A stretch of DNA of 64,000 nucleotides, taken from assembly GCA_963965975.1 (NCBI GenBank), contig OZ014411.1, positions 9,797,501-9,861,500 of the forward strand, in the 5' to 3' direction. How positions within the stretch are numbered: the first letter of the stretch is position 1; every line of letters starts with the position of its first letter. The notes beneath the pieces were generated by a model. It saw nothing but the letters and a program-made list of their open reading frames with translations, did not search any database and was not told the origin of the DNA. The position numbers and the translations under genes are program-made. This stretch comes from Xestospongia bergquistia (taxonomy: Eukaryota > Porifera > Demospongiae > Haplosclerida > Petrosiidae). Positions 63,801 to 64,000 of this stretch are shown here, piece by piece.

Positions 63801-64000
63801 AATATTTGAAGGAGAACAGGATACAAAGTCCACATTATAATATTAGGCAAATGTGTACTTGTTTTACAATGTGTGCAGTGATTAATTTTCCTGATTATTT
63901 AACACAAATTGACAGATAAAGATGACATTTTTTAATGACTTTTTAATGATTAATTCAAGTGCACAGGTAAACATAGTGATGAAGATCATGATGTGAAACA
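54886..64000 (+). CDS. Ankyrin-repeat protein built of one-repeat exons (3' end off window)
   Basis: Exon 1, 54886-54924 (MATRLAKMIKKRN), follows a pyrimidine-rich acceptor (tttctttag at 54881), so a 5' UTR intron is likely. Then 57402-57494 (KKGDLSGIEVAVSKGANVNA), 58111-58209 (GWAVLHYASFEGHTKIVEVL), 59606-59704 (STPVMLAAKKGHKDVVLILT), 60416-60514 (near-copy of 58111 exon) and 63554-63652 (copy of 59606 exon). All introns are phase 0; the last four exons are exactly 99 bases, one 33-residue ankyrin repeat each, with the LH.A...GH...V..L and GA.L/N signatures. No stop in any exon. Ankyrin repeats bind partner proteins. The gene continues beyond 64000. The repeat pair has been copied with its introns. 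Confidence 0.9.
54925..57401 (+). other. First intron of the ankyrin gene
   Basis: 2.5 kb, gtaagt to ttatcatag. AT-rich; no repeat, exon or element noticed. Confidence 0.7.
57934..57971. repeat. Intronic hairpin, copy 1
   Basis: 13-base perfect arms (atgtagctcatgt / acatgagctacat) with a 12-base loop that is itself partly palindromic (catacatgtata). Repeated at 60239-60276. Confidence 0.95.
58500..59242 (+). repeat. Satellite array 1 (about 5 units of about 136 bases)
   Basis: Consensus words in each unit: tgtttacttgtgatctgaat, cattacaatataatag, three variable bases, gtaagtgtgatataatg, taaattctaaatgtatttca, ctctattgattt. The array ends in an inverted half unit (59190-59242) that makes a foldback with tactctattgat. 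Confidence 0.92.
59215..60790 (+). repeat. Duplicated intron-exon block (matches 63160-64000 and beyond)
   Basis: From gaaggtctgagttcattgta through the ankyrin exon and on, the block is almost identical to 63160-64000 (offset about 3.95 kb). Its second part (59690-60790) also matches 57720-58500 around the 58111 exon (offset about 2.3 kb). Confidence 0.92.
60239..60276. repeat. Intronic hairpin, copy 2
   Basis: Same 13-base arms and loop as 57934-57971, copied with the surrounding intron. Confidence 0.95.
60790..63183 (+). repeat. Satellite array 2 (about 17 units of about 136 bases)
   Basis: Same unit as array 1. The three bases before gtaagtg run caa, aaa, ttt, ttt, cta, ttt, gaa, caa, gaa, caa, ttt, ttt, cta, ttt, gaa, att, cta, showing an eight-unit higher-order period (61192 to 62278). 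It ends in the same foldback as array 1 (63134-63183). Confidence 0.92.

Overview
The window is eukaryotic DNA. It is strongly AT-rich, genes are cut into many short exons, introns are often only 43-60 bases with GT...AG ends, and tandem and dispersed repeats are abundant. The gene content points to a sponge, most likely a demosponge of the Amphimedon type. It holds a short-chain collagen C4 (spongin-type) gene, a secreted cysteine-rich fibrinogen-like protein, Death/CARD-like proteins with leucine-rich repeats, ankyrin proteins, and decayed pogo/Tigger and DDE_4-type transposases. The organism is inferred from family resemblance only; no search was run.

Layout. 0-8.1 kb: two minus-strand RhoGAP genes from a tandem duplication (offset about 7 kb), with a broken plus-strand fibrinogen-like gene (4.35-5.4 kb) between them. 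The left copy keeps the RhoGAP arginine finger and the right copy has His there. 8.3-17 kb: old decayed repeat units carrying exon scraps, with the collagen C4-like gene at 11.1-12.0 kb. 17-21 kb: fragments of a multi-pass membrane protein and of the fibrinogen-like gene, a MITE and a 59-base palindrome. 21.4-26.4 kb: an apparently intact 12-exon gene (about 964 aa) with Death, two CARD-like domains, coiled coil and LRRs. 28-31.8 kb: a dead pogo/Tigger transposase followed by a tandem array of 66-base phase 1-1 exons and an ING-like PHD-finger exon. 32.7-36.2 kb (minus): exons of glycerol kinase whose phases run straight on into coiled-coil and Death-domain exons, an apparent metabolic-enzyme/death-fold fusion, now damaged. 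36-43 kb: mostly repeats, including a third RhoGAP scrap. 43-49 kb: unrecognised multi-exon genes around a CpG-containing divergent promoter. 51.4-54.5 kb: DNA-transposon remains. 54.9-64 kb: a growing ankyrin-repeat gene made of 99-base one-repeat exons, duplicated together with introns that carry a roughly 136-base satellite.

Two themes recur. First, several recognisable genes carry single-base indels, many in homopolymers (fibrinogen-like gene, collagen C4, transposase, glycerol kinase). This means either real decay or uncorrected assembly error, and it has to be settled before any of them is called a pseudogene. Second, exon-sized tandem amplification with symmetrical intron phase is seen twice independently (66-base exons at 30.5 kb, 99-base ankyrin exons at 57-64 kb), suggesting a locus where proteins grow by whole-exon duplication. 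Exon limits below were drawn by hand from GT/AG signals and frame continuity.
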